DNA of 64,000 nucleotides. Origin: Phycisphaerae bacterium (GTDB lineage Bacteria > Planctomycetota > Phycisphaerae > Phycisphaerales > Phycisphaeraceae). Of this stretch, positions 49,047-57,615 are shown piece after piece. The notes below the pieces were generated by a model that was not told the origin of the DNA, did no database searches, and worked only from the letters and a program-made list of their open reading frames with translations. Position numbers and translations under genes: made by a program. The stretch spans positions 33,513 through 97,512 of the forward strand of contig JAUIGU010000012.1 in the NCBI GenBank assembly GCA_030432595.1, read 5' to 3'. Numbering within the stretch: the stretch's first letter is position 1; every line of letters begins with the position of its first letter.

Positions 49047-49780
49047 GCGTCGCCTCGGTTTTCTTCCGTGGAAGCGTCGCTCGCCTTGGATTTGAGCCCC
49101 GACGCGATGAAGACCAGCCGCCGCTCCACCGTCACCAACCCGCCGACGATGATCACGGCCAGCGCCAGCCGCGGCACGCCCCACGTCCACACCGCGAACG
49201 TGGACGGCGCTTCGGTCGGCACGGTCCACGCCGGCGGCAACACCGCGACGATCAACGCCGCCAAGGTCACCGCGAACATGCGGTGCGGCTTAGCCATCGG
49301 GCCGTGGAACGCCATCGCCACGCCGCCGCCCTTGCCCACCGCCCGCAGGTACGCGATGAACACGGCGAGCACCGCGGCGCCCCACCCCAGCGTCGGCGAC
49401 GAGCCGGCCGCGTAGCCCAGGCCCACAAGCGTCGCGACGTCGCTCACCCGGTCGGGGATCTCGTTGTAAAGCTCGCCCACCGGCGAGGCCGTGCCCCGCG
49501 CCAGCGCGACCATGCCGTCGAGCATGTTGCACAGCAGCCGCACCTGCACCAGCGCCGCGCCCGCCAGCCAGAGCGCACGCCACCCCACGCCGCCCGCCTC
49601 CGCCGTCGCCGTCTGCGAAAACACCACGCCCGCCGCCACCCCCGCGAGCATGCCCCACACCGAGATGCTGTTGGCTGACACGCCCGCCTTCGCAAGCCCG
49701 GCGGCGCACCGCTTCCACACACCTTGCTCGCGCGACTTGAGCGGCCGGCGGTCCGTCGGGGTGTACGGCGCGTCGCTCAT
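49043..49780 (-). CDS. CDP-alcohol phosphatidyltransferase family protein (YnbA-like)
   Basis: The 245-residue membrane protein carries a variant active-site motif: LCNMLDGMVALARGTAS, then GELYNEIPDRVSD (DG, then PDRVSD in place of the usual GxxxDxxxD). This variant resembles the E. coli YnbA type, which sits in a similar cluster with a CdsA-like gene. It should join CDP-diacylglycerol and an alcohol to make a phospholipid; the alcohol is unknown. ATG 49780 overlaps the stop of the preceding gene (ATGA) and its own stop overlaps the cdsA start, so the operon is tightly packed. Confidence 0.82.
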   Translation of the reverse strand: MSDAPYTPTDRRPLKSREQGVWKRCAAGLAKAGVSANSISVWGMLAGVAAGVVFSQTATAEAGGVGWRALWLAGAALVQVRLLCNMLDGMVALARGTASPVGELYNEIPDRVSDVATLVGLGYAAGSSPTLGWGAAVLAVFIAYLRAVGKGGGVAMAFHGPMAKPHRMFAVTLAALIVAVLPPAWTVPTEAPSTFAVWTWGVPRLALAVIIVGGLVTVERRLVFIASGLKSKASDASTEENRGDA

Positions 49781-50127
49781 GGCCGCCCCATCAAATACAT
49801 GCCCAGGATCAGCGTCAGCATCCCCGCGACATGGACCGGCTTGATCGCCTGCCCCTGCATCCACCACGCCAGCACCGCCGCCCAGATGAACGTGCTCGCG
49901 TACACCGGGTACAGCACCGTCAACCGGCCGCCGACCTTGAACGCCGCGACGAACAACACCATCACCGCGATGTAACAAAGCACCCCCAGCCACAGCCGCA
50001 GGTTCAGCAGATACCCCGCCGCGCTGGGCGCCGCGGCCCGCGCCCCGGACTGATACAGGAACTGCCCGACCGCGCCCAGCAGCGCCGCGAACGCGAACAT
50101 CACGATGGACACCGCCGGCGTCTTCAC
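49777..50127 (-). CDS. Small four-helix membrane protein (EamA/SMR-like)
   Basis: The 116-residue protein has four membrane helices (SIVMFAFAALLGAVGQFLYQ, LWLGVLCYIAVMVLFVAAF, TVLYPVYASTFIWAAVLAWW, VHVAGMLTLILGMYLMG). The YPVYASTFIW and GM.LI.GMYL segments resemble small multidrug-resistance or EamA proteins, so it may flip or export a small molecule or lipid. It is the first gene of the phospholipid operon and its TGA overlaps the next ATG. Confidence 0.75.
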   Translation of the reverse strand: MKTPAVSIVMFAFAALLGAVGQFLYQSGARAAAPSAAGYLLNLRLWLGVLCYIAVMVLFVAAFKVGGRLTVLYPVYASTFIWAAVLAWWMQGQAIKPVHVAGMLTLILGMYLMGRP

Positions 50128-50277
50128 CGGGCCATTGTCGCCCCGGCCCGCGCCGCGTCAACCGTCCGCGTCAGCCGCCACGCGAACCGCCGCAAGGGCG
50201 CCGCGGCACGACCCCGCGGCGCCCTTGGTTTTTGATGACCCCACCGGCGCCCGTCTGCGCGGCCCACCCGCCAGCGA

Positions 50278-50619
50278 TCACGCCACCGCCAACCGCCCCC
50301 GGAACCGCCGCGCCTCACGAATCGCCGTCACCGCCCGCCCGGCCTTGAGCAGCGCCTCGGCCAGGCAGGTGCCCAGACCAAAGAACAGCAAGCCCGACCA
50401 CGCCAGCGCGCCCGTCGCCAGGAACGCCAAATACAACTGCGTCCCCGTGCCCAGGTGCGGCGACACCCGCACATACAACAACGTCCCGACGATGAACAGC
50501 GCCGCGTGCAACGCGACGGTGCCCACCACGTGCGACCCCCAACCCCGGGACCGCGGAGACCCGGCCGCGTGCAACGCCATCGAACCCAACCAGTACGAAC
50601 TCTGCGAAGGAACCAACAT
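50278..50619 (-). CDS. Two-helix membrane protein, unknown
   Basis: The 113-residue protein has two membrane helices (HVVGTVALHAALFIVGTLLYV and LAFLATGALAWSGLLFFGLG) and a basic C terminus (REARRFRGRL). AGGAG lies 8 bases before the ATG, so the gene is probably real. Codon use and the start are supported only by the ribosome site; no family recognised. It stands upstream of the phospholipid operon by 150 bases on the same strand, so it may share control. Confidence 0.6.
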   Translation of the reverse strand: MLVPSQSSYWLGSMALHAAGSPRSRGWGSHVVGTVALHAALFIVGTLLYVRVSPHLGTGTQLYLAFLATGALAWSGLLFFGLGTCLAEALLKAGRAVTAIREARRFRGRLAVA

Positions 50620-51105
50620 CACAACAACTCCTTGCCTGCGTTCACGAACGACGAGAGCGGAGGGGGACCGGGGCCCGTGCGTGGGCAGGGCGGGGGGCGT
50701 GACGGTGCCGCCAAACGAAGACGGCTCCGTATCAGCCCCGGGGTGCGGGGCCCGCGACCGTGCGGGCGGGGGGCTCTCGGGGAAGCGCCCGATCCGAGCC
50801 GGAGCGTAGGCAACCGCGGTGCCAGACGTGTGAGCGAAACACGAAAAGCAATCTGTTGCTTGACCTTTGTTTCTTACTGACGCTTCAAACATGCTTCGGG
50901 CGACGCCAGGACGCTTGACCAAGGTTCACTTTCACGCGTCGGGTGAAGCCCGCCAACGGACCCTCAAAACGCAACCACTTCAACCCTGCTCAAGGTCGCG
51001 GCATCCGGGCCATCTCGCCCGCGCTGCTGCCCAAGAATCGCGCACCTGAGCCGAACCGATTTCGCGCGCCATGGCTTTGCCGTGGTCTTGCCTTGCTTCT
51101 CTCGC
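50620..51105. other. 486-base stretch without a gene
   Basis: GC-rich (50640-50810) then mixed sequence. On the minus strand this would be the leader of the two-helix membrane protein. A TTGACC occurs on the plus strand near 50857-50862 but no good -10 element follows. I see no tRNA, conserved RNA or repeat family here. Confidence 0.4.
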
Positions 51106-52158
51106 CTACCCCGCCGCCCGCCGCAGCCGGTCGTTGATCGCTCTGCCCAACCCTTCGTCCGGCACGGCTTCCGCAACCACCACGTCCAGCCCCGCCGCGT
51201 CCAGCCGGTGCAGCGCCGCGAACAGGTTCGCCGCCGCCTCCACCAGGTCGCCCCGGGCCGACAACACCTCCGCCGCCGCGAACCCCATGCCCCGCCCGCG
51301 CTCGCCGGTCAGCGTCAACACGCCCACGCGCTGCCCGCCCAGCGAGCCCGGGTCGATCTGTTCCAGCTTGCTCACCAGGTGCAGCGGCGTCCGCGGCGCG
51401 TAGTGCCGCTCCAACATGCCCGGCGACGCGAGCTTTTCCCCCGGCTTCGCCAACGTGACGTTCGCTTCGCCCGCCACCTCGCCAAGCTGTTCCAGCGTCA
51501 CCCCGCCCAGCCGCAGGACCACCACCCCGCCCTCCGGAGTCGGCCGAACCACCGTCGACTCCAACCCCGTCGCGCAAGGCCCGCCGTCCAGCACCAGCGC
51601 GCACGGCACCGCCACGTGTTCCGCCCGCGTCGGCGACACCCCGCCGAACACGTTTGCCGACGGCGCCGCCACCGCCCCCGGAAGATCGGCCCGACCGCGC
51701 CCGCGTTTTTTTACCTCCTCCCCCAACGCCGCAATCAACCCCCGCGCCACCGGATGCGCCGGCACCCGCACCCCCACCGTCCCCAACCCCGACGTCACGA
51801 TCCCCGGCACACACTCGGGCCGAGGCAACACCAGCGTCAACGCCCCCGGCCAAAACGCCTCCGCCAAAACCCGCGCCACCCGAAGCCCACGCTCATCGAG
51901 CGTGGATTGATTCTCGGCCGCACCCCCCACCAATGCCCACGCGTCCGCCGACGACGCGACATGCACGATCAGCGGATCAAAGCTCGGCCTCTGCTTTGCC
52001 TCGAACACCCGCGCCGCCGCCGCCGCATCGAACGCGTGGCACGCCAGCCCGTACACCGTCTCCGTCGGCATCCCCACAAGCTGCCCGTCCGCGAGCGCCG
52101 CCGCCGCCCGCGCAATGCCCGCGTCGTCCGCCGCCACGATCTCCAACCGCTCGCCCAT
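51106..52158 (-). CDS. L-threonylcarbamoyladenylate synthase (Sua5/TsaC family)
   Basis: The 350-residue protein makes threonylcarbamoyl-AMP for the t6A tRNA modification. It has GQLVGMPTETVYGLACHAF (22-40), the KQRP.FDPLIVHV segment, AFWPGALTLVLP, VGVRVPAHPVA, AAPSANVFGGVSPT and LDGGPCATGLESTVV, then a C-terminal Sua5 domain. Typical length 340, so it is the long (Sua5) form. Residues about 83-93 (NQSTLDERGLRV) come from a palindromic insert between the substrate-binding loop and AFWPG. The next gene ends 9 bases upstream. Confidence 0.9.
   Translation of the reverse strand: MGERLEIVAADDAGIARAAAALADGQLVGMPTETVYGLACHAFDAAAAARVFEAKQRPSFDPLIVHVASSADAWALVGGAAENQSTLDERGLRVARVLAEAFWPGALTLVLPRPECVPGIVTSGLGTVGVRVPAHPVARGLIAALGEEVKKRGRGRADLPGAVAAPSANVFGGVSPTRAEHVAVPCALVLDGGPCATGLESTVVRPTPEGGVVVLRLGGVTLEQLGEVAGEANVTLAKPGEKLASPGMLERHYAPRTPLHLVSKLEQIDPGSLGGQRVGVLTLTGERGRGMGFAAAEVLSARGDLVEAAANLFAALHRLDAAGLDVVVAEAVPDEGLGRAINDRLRRAAG
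51882..51912. repeat. Family P palindrome inside the sua5 gene
   Basis: CCACGCTC-ATC-GAGCGTGG with GAAG before and the flanks of family P. It is read in frame as ENQSTLDERGLRV. Other sua5 proteins I know go almost directly from this region to AFWPG, so it is a likely insertion. Confidence 0.8.
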
Positions 52159-52167
52159 CCGGCGAGT

Positions 52168-52854
52168 CTAAGCCAACGGCGGTGTGTCAACGACCGCGTC
52201 GATCCCCCGCCCACACTCCGGACAGGCCGACGCATCTGGCCGACCCCGCAAGTCATACAAACAACCCGGACACTCCCAACGCTCGTGAGCGCGAAACAGA
52301 TTCAACACCAGAACACCCACGGGCAGTACCGCGAACAACAAAGCCCAGGCCCAATGCGGGAGCGATGCCCATACGCACCACTCGTAATCGACCTTTCTTC
52401 GCGCTACGCTGGTTCCCCGGGACATCGAAACCCCTGAAGCTGCACCTTCGTAGTAGAGCACGCTGGGCCGGCCACTTACATGCACGGATCCGAACAACTG
52501 CGTGTGGCTCGGTGAAATCAACCTGCCACGATCAAACCCCGATCCGAACGCATCCGGATCAAACAACGCGGGTGTGTCGGTGCCACGGTAGATCTCGGCG
52601 TCACGCCACCATTCCGGCATGTCGTTGTGAATCCAGCCGACCTGCAACGTGAGCTGATTCGGCTCGTTGGCGGCGACGATTTCGACCGGAAATCGCGGGA
52701 TCGGCACGGCAAACGCGTCGTACCGACAGACCGAACACGCCCACCCCACCATCGCGACAACGCTCAAACAAGCCGAGCCGACGACCGCGAGGTAAACCAG
52801 CGGCGTCAGCATCCCCAACCCATGGTTGATCCGCTCCCGGGTTGTGGGCCGCAT
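52168..52854 (-). CDS. Membrane protein with C-terminal zinc ribbon, unknown
   Basis: The 228-residue protein has an N-terminal membrane helix (MLTPLVYLAVVGSACLSVVA), a soluble part and a second helix near 175-195, then a zinc ribbon CPGCLYDLRGRPDASACPEC. The CxYDLRG...CPECG motif is frequent in planctomycete hypothetical proteins. ATG 52854 is preferred over the TTG at 52893. It ends 9 bases before the sua5 start and may be cotranscribed with it. Confidence 0.66.
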   Translation of the reverse strand: MRPTTRERINHGLGMLTPLVYLAVVGSACLSVVAMVGWACSVCRYDAFAVPIPRFPVEIVAANEPNQLTLQVGWIHNDMPEWWRDAEIYRGTDTPALFDPDAFGSGFDRGRLISPSHTQLFGSVHVSGRPSVLYYEGAASGVSMSRGTSVARRKVDYEWCVWASLPHWAWALLFAVLPVGVLVLNLFRAHERWECPGCLYDLRGRPDASACPECGRGIDAVVDTPPLA

Positions 52855-52936
52855 GAACCCCAGTACGCGAAACGCATTTCCGGGTTCGTTCAATCAACGC
52901 AAACTTGCATTGCCCCGGCCCGGGTAAATTGCCCCC

Positions 52937-55900
52937 ATGCCCGCCCCCCCTTCCGACACCCCGCCGACCGTCGAACCCAACGCCGTCCTGGCCGCCATGC
53001 TCGACCGGCTCTACGCCGCGCTCATGCGCGGGCCCGGCCTCAACTGCCGCCCGGGCAACAGCCGGCAGCGCATCGACCTCACCGACCTGAGCGCCTGCGA
53101 CGACGCCCCCGCCGCCGACGTCTTCCAACAACTTCTCGAACCCTCGGCCACGGCGTTCGTCAGCTTCAACGTCCCCCGCCCCGACGACTACCAGGTCTTC
53201 TCCCGCTTCCGCAAAACCAAACCCAAGCCGAGCGCAGAGGAACGAAGTGACGAAGCGTCGGATTCCTCTCTCGACAAACCCAAAGAATCCCCCGAACTCC
53301 GCGCTTACCGCCAACAACAAAAACTCGCCAAGAAGTTCCGCAACATCATCGACGACGCCCGGACCTACCAGCAGGACACCGGCGTCCACGCGCTCAGCCT
53401 GGGGTACCCGATCCTCTCCGTCCCGCCCGGCGTGATGGGCAGCGGGCGCATCCTCGCGCCCGTCGCGTTCGTGCCCGTGTCCTTGACGCTCAAGGCCGGC
53501 GGCCGGCCCGGGCTCGAGCTGTCGTGCTACGCCGCCGACGCCGACCGCGTCGTGGTCAACCCGGCGCTCATGGCCTGGCTCGAACGCAACACCGGCGCGG
53601 CCGTCCCCGACGAACTCTTCGACGACGAGGCCGGCGAGGAGCCCTGGCGCGAGATCAAAGAACTGATCAAGTTCGTCGCCCAAGCCATGCGCCTCGACGA
53701 CATCGAGCCCGAATCGTTCCTTCCGCCTTCGCAACACCCCAAGCCGAACGCTGAGGAACGAACTTCCGGGGGTGACGAAGCGTCGGATCAAACCCCGGCG
53801 GAAAAGAACGCGGAGCAAGAATCAAAAGAACAACAACCCGCCCCGCCGCCCTTCACCCTCACCCCCTGCCCCAACGCCGACGGCCTGCCCGACAAGCCCG
53901 CCCTGCTGCGCTCCGCCGTGCTGGGCCTGTTTCCCGCGGGCAATCAGGGCCTCATCCGCGACACCCGCGCCATGCTCGCGCAGCCGCAAGACCTCGAAGG
54001 CCCCGTGCTGCCGTTCGTGTCGCGCACGGCGGTCATCGAACCCCCGCAAGCCGACCAAGACGACACGCCGGACAACGAATCCGAAACCGCCGAAGGCGAC
54101 ACGTCAACCGCAGGCCGTGAAGCGGAGATTTCCGAAGACCACGACAACCCCCGCCCCGTCGCGCTGGCCGACCCCTGCCAGCTCCGCGCCGTCACGCTGT
54201 CGCGCACACACCGCGCGCTCGTTTTGCACGGCCCGCCCGGCACCGGCAAGTCCCAAACCATCACCAACATCATCGGCGACCACCTCGCCCGCGGGCAGCG
54301 CGTCCTGTTCGTCTGCGACAAACGCACCGCGCTCGACGTCGTCGCCCACCGCCTCGATTCGCTCGGGCTCTCGCCGCTCTGCGCCGTCGTCCACGACCCC
54401 CAGCGCGACCGGCGTGACCTCTACATGGGCCTGCGCGCCCAACTCGACCGGCTCACCGACGCCAAGACCCACCCGCGCGCCGAGAAACGCCTCGAACAGA
54501 TCGACCAGGAACTCGACACCATCCACACCGAACTGACCGCGCTGCACGATGCGCTCATGCAGCGCCGCGACGACCGGCCCGGCGTCGCGGCCGAGAGCTT
54601 CCACGAACTCGTCGGGCGCTGGCTCGCCATCGACGCCCCCGCCCTGCCCGCGACGCAGCTCACGAACATCACGCTCGACGACCTCGAGACCCACCGCCGC
54701 CACGTCGAGCTCGCACTGGAGCGCGGCAACGCCATCGTCTTCCCGACGCACCCGTGGTCCGCCGCCGCGCAGGGCCCGCTCGAAACGTATCTGTCGCAGC
54801 CCGTGGACGAGCTCCGCCGCAAGCTCGCGTCCAGTGTCGAGGACGCCCGCGCCGCCGACGCCACCGCCGACCCCGACATTCCGCCGTTCAACGCGGACGA
54901 ACCGCTGCCCGACCAGGCCGCCCGCCGCGCGGCAGTGCTCGACCACCTGCGCTGGATCGACGAACACCCCGACGACACGCGTCGCCGACACGCCGCGTCG
55001 CTCGACGCCGACTCGCTGCCGCGCATGCTCGACAAGCTCGGCGACGCCAAGCCGTGGCGTGACGCCGTTGACGCCGGCCCGCTCGACGCCGAGCTCTGGC
55101 TCTCGACGAAGGCCGACGTGCCCACGCCGCGCGTGCTCGCCGAGCAGCTCGGCACGCTCGAGCAGTACCTCGACACGACGACCAAGTGGTACGGGTTTCT
55201 TTGTTTCGGCGCGAAGTCGCGCGCCGCGAAAGTGCTCCGCACCTACGGCCTCAAGCGCACGCCCGACGACGCGACACGCCTCCGCGACTTCCTCGCCGGC
55301 GTCCGCGCCCGCGTGCTGCTCTCCGCCGCCGCCGAAACCCTCGCCGGCCAAACCCCCACCGCCGACGTCTGGCCCGACGAACAACTCGCCTCCACCTTCG
55401 CCCAGTTCGACCACCTCCTGCCCGCGCTGCAACGCACCGACGACGACCGGTCGTTGCGCGAACGCCTCCGCCAAAGCCTGCTCGAAGACAGCGTCCGTCA
55501 ATGCCTGCTCGCCGGCCTCGCCGCCAGCCCTCCGCGCAGCGACGCACTGCAAACCCTCGAGCAATCCCTCCAGACCACCGGCCTGTTCAACCCCACCTGG
55601 CAACAACACGCCACCGCCGCCTTCCGAGCCTTCATCCCCAAGCCGAGCGTTGAGTCACGAAATGACGAAGCGTCGGATCAACCCGAATCTTCGCAAACCT
55701 CGGAAAATCAAGGCAAACCCACCACCCCCACCCTCACACGCCTACGCGACCGCTTCGACGACCTCGAAACCGTCCTCCGCATCCAGGCCAGCCTCGACGC
55801 CCTGCCGCAGCAGCTCCGCGAAGCCACCGCGAACCTGCTCGAAGCCGCCGCCGAGCCCGGCGAGGGCGTCGCCGCGCTGAGCAAGCGCATCATCGAGCAC

Positions 55901-57607
55901 ACGCTCTCGGCCCGCGTCGCGGCCGACCCGTCGCTGTCCCGCCTCGACCCCGCGGCCGTCGACCACGCCTTCGCGCGTCACGCCGAGCTTGAGAAAGAAC
56001 GCCGCGAGAAAACCACCGACGCGATCCTGCACCGCTGGACCGAATTACAACGGCAACGCCTGCTCGTCGGCACGGGCACCAAGCTCAACAGCCTCGGCGC
56101 GGCCGTGCGCCAACGCCTCTACATCCGCGGCAAACGCGCGATGCGCCTGCGTCAAGTTATCTCGGTCGGACAGAACACGAGTTACGACGACGCGGGTTCC
56201 GGGGGCGGGGACCCGATCTTCGACCTCGCGCCGATCTGGCTCGCGTCGCCGGAAACGGTGGCGCAGTGCTTCCCGCGCGAGGACTTGTTCGACGTCGTGG
56301 TGTTCGACGAGGCCTCTCAGTGCCGGCTGGAAGAGGCGCTGCCCGTGCTCACCCGTGCCAAGCGCGTCGTCATCGCCGGCGACCCGAAGCAGCTCCCGCC
56401 GACGCGCTTCTTCGAAGCAGCACTGGCGTCCAGCGACGACGTCGAGATCCGCGACGAGGACGACCTGTTTGAGGCCCAGCAGACCGAGGTTGAGGACTTG
56501 CTCGCCGCCGCGCTCAACCTCGACGTGCAGGAGAGCTACCTCGACGTGCACTACCGCTCACGCAACGCGGACCTGATCGAGTTCTCGAACGACTATTTCT
56601 ACAAGGGCCGGCTGCAGGCGATCCCGGGACACCCGCGGAATATCTCACGCTTCGCGCCGCTGACGCTGCACCGTGCCGACGGCGTGTACGAGGACCGCGT
56701 GAACCCCGACGAGGCGGCCCACGTCGTGCAGCTCGTGGACGACCTGCTCAAACGGGCCGAGCCCCCGAGCATCGGCATCGCGTGCTTCAACCTCGCCCAG
56801 CGCGACCTGATCGCCGAGGCTTTGGACGACCACGCGCTCGAGGACGACGACTTTGCGAAGCGCCTCGACAAGGCCCGCAACCGCGACGGCGAGTCGTCGT
56901 TTGAAGGCCTGTTCGTCAAGAACCTCGAGAACGTGCAGGGCGACGAGCGCGACCACATCGTCATCTCCACCACCTACGGCCCCAACCCGCACGGCAAGTT
57001 CTACCGCCGCTTCGGCCCCCTAGCGATGGCGGGCGGCGGACGCCGATTGAACGTGCTGGTCACCCGCGCCCGGCAGGAAGTTCACCTGGTCACGTCGATC
57101 CCGCAGAGCGCGTACCGCGCGATCGAGCCGGTGCCCGAGGGCGCGACGCCGTCGGGGTCGTGGCTGCTCTTCGCGTACCTCCGCTACGCCGAGCAGCTCG
57201 AAGACGCGTACGAACAGCAGGCCCGCATCCTCGAACACCAGGACGAGACGCCGCCGGCCGCGATGGTGCTGCCGACCGAGAACCCGTCGCGCTTCGCCAA
57301 GGCGCTGGCGAACACGCTCGCCGCGCAGCGCAAGGTCGCGTCCGACGTGTTCTGGGGCAACGAGGGCTTCTGTGTGGACCTCGCGCTGCACCACCCGACG
57401 CAGCGTGAGGCGGTCACTCTGGGTGCGTTGACGGACTTCTCACGCTTCAAAGGCCCGAGCGACGCGGTGAGCTGGGACCTGTACCGCGTGGGCATCCTGC
57501 GTTGGCAGGGCTGGGACCTGCACCGGGTGTGGACGCCGACCTTCTTCCGCGACCCGCAGCGCTGCGTGAACCAGTTGATGGAAGACGTGGAACAACACAC
57601 GTCGTAG
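52937..57607 (+). CDS. SF1 helicase (DNA2/NAM7-like) with a C-terminal Vsr-like nuclease domain
   Basis: The 1556-residue protein has a split helicase: motif I LHGPPGTGKSQTITN near 428-442 and FVCDKRTALDVV, a long insert, then Walker B VVFDEASQ near 1120, GDPKQLPPTRFF, LDVHYRS and RRLNVLVTRARQEVHLV. The last 100 residues (from KALANTLAAQRKVASDVFWG to the end, with CVDLALHH) look like the MTES_1575/Vsr-type nuclease domain, though the catalytic residues are not complete by eye. Large DUF4011-like helicase-nuclease proteins occur in bacterial defence loci, but it is alone here. Three inserts of family S lie at 53222, 53738 and 55636. Confidence 0.8.
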   Translation: MPAPPSDTPPTVEPNAVLAAMLDRLYAALMRGPGLNCRPGNSRQRIDLTDLSACDDAPAADVFQQLLEPSATAFVSFNVPRPDDYQVFSRFRKTKPKPSAEERSDEASDSSLDKPKESPELRAYRQQQKLAKKFRNIIDDARTYQQDTGVHALSLGYPILSVPPGVMGSGRILAPVAFVPVSLTLKAGGRPGLELSCYAADADRVVVNPALMAWLERNTGAAVPDELFDDEAGEEPWREIKELIKFVAQAMRLDDIEPESFLPPSQHPKPNAEERTSGGDEASDQTPAEKNAEQESKEQQPAPPPFTLTPCPNADGLPDKPALLRSAVLGLFPAGNQGLIRDTRAMLAQPQDLEGPVLPFVSRTAVIEPPQADQDDTPDNESETAEGDTSTAGREAEISEDHDNPRPVALADPCQLRAVTLSRTHRALVLHGPPGTGKSQTITNIIGDHLARGQRVLFVCDKRTALDVVAHRLDSLGLSPLCAVVHDPQRDRRDLYMGLRAQLDRLTDAKTHPRAEKRLEQIDQELDTIHTELTALHDALMQRRDDRPGVAAESFHELVGRWLAIDAPALPATQLTNITLDDLETHRRHVELALERGNAIVFPTHPWSAAAQGPLETYLSQPVDELRRKLASSVEDARAADATADPDIPPFNADEPLPDQAARRAAVLDHLRWIDEHPDDTRRRHAASLDADSLPRMLDKLGDAKPWRDAVDAGPLDAELWLSTKADVPTPRVLAEQLGTLEQYLDTTTKWYGFLCFGAKSRAAKVLRTYGLKRTPDDATRLRDFLAGVRARVLLSAAAETLAGQTPTADVWPDEQLASTFAQFDHLLPALQRTDDDRSLRERLRQSLLEDSVRQCLLAGLAASPPRSDALQTLEQSLQTTGLFNPTWQQHATAAFRAFIPKPSVESRNDEASDQPESSQTSENQGKPTTPTLTRLRDRFDDLETVLRIQASLDALPQQLREATANLLEAAAEPGEGVAALSKRIIEHTLSARVAADPSLSRLDPAAVDHAFARHAELEKERREKTTDAILHRWTELQRQRLLVGTGTKLNSLGAAVRQRLYIRGKRAMRLRQVISVGQNTSYDDAGSGGGDPIFDLAPIWLASPETVAQCFPREDLFDVVVFDEASQCRLEEALPVLTRAKRVVIAGDPKQLPPTRFFEAALASSDDVEIRDEDDLFEAQQTEVEDLLAAALNLDVQESYLDVHYRSRNADLIEFSNDYFYKGRLQAIPGHPRNISRFAPLTLHRADGVYEDRVNPDEAAHVVQLVDDLLKRAEPPSIGIACFNLAQRDLIAEALDDHALEDDDFAKRLDKARNRDGESSFEGLFVKNLENVQGDERDHIVISTTYGPNPHGKFYRRFGPLAMAGGGRRLNVLVTRARQEVHLVTSIPQSAYRAIEPVPEGATPSGSWLLFAYLRYAEQLEDAYEQQARILEHQDETPPAAMVLPTENPSRFAKALANTLAAQRKVASDVFWGNEGFCVDLALHHPTQREAVTLGALTDFSRFKGPSDAVSWDLYRVGILRWQGWDLHRVWTPTFFRDPQRCVNQLMEDVEQHTS
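53222..53265. repeat. Coding repeat insert (family S), helicase copy 1
   Basis: CCCAAGCCGAGCGCAGAGG and onward, ending GACGAAGCGTCGGATT. The peptide is PKPSAEERSDEASDSS, in a linker after SRFRKTK. Confidence 0.78.
53738..53792. repeat. Coding repeat insert (family S), helicase copy 2
   Basis: CCCCAAGCCGAACGCTGAGG and onward, longer by a CTTCCGGGGG segment. The peptide is PKPNAEERTSGGDEASDQ, between two predicted linker regions. Confidence 0.75.
55636..55682. repeat. Coding repeat insert (family S), helicase copy 3
   Basis: CCCCAAGCCGAGCGTTGAGT and onward, ending GACGAAGCGTCGGATCAA. The peptide is PKPSVESRNDEASDQ, in a linker before SSQTSENQ. Confidence 0.75.
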
Positions 57608-57615
57608 CGCAGCGC

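Noticed and set aside
50640..50760. tmRNA-like start GGGGCTGATACGG on the minus strand
   Set aside because: The match is short, and no CCA-ending acceptor or GTTCGAATCC T-loop is found nearby.
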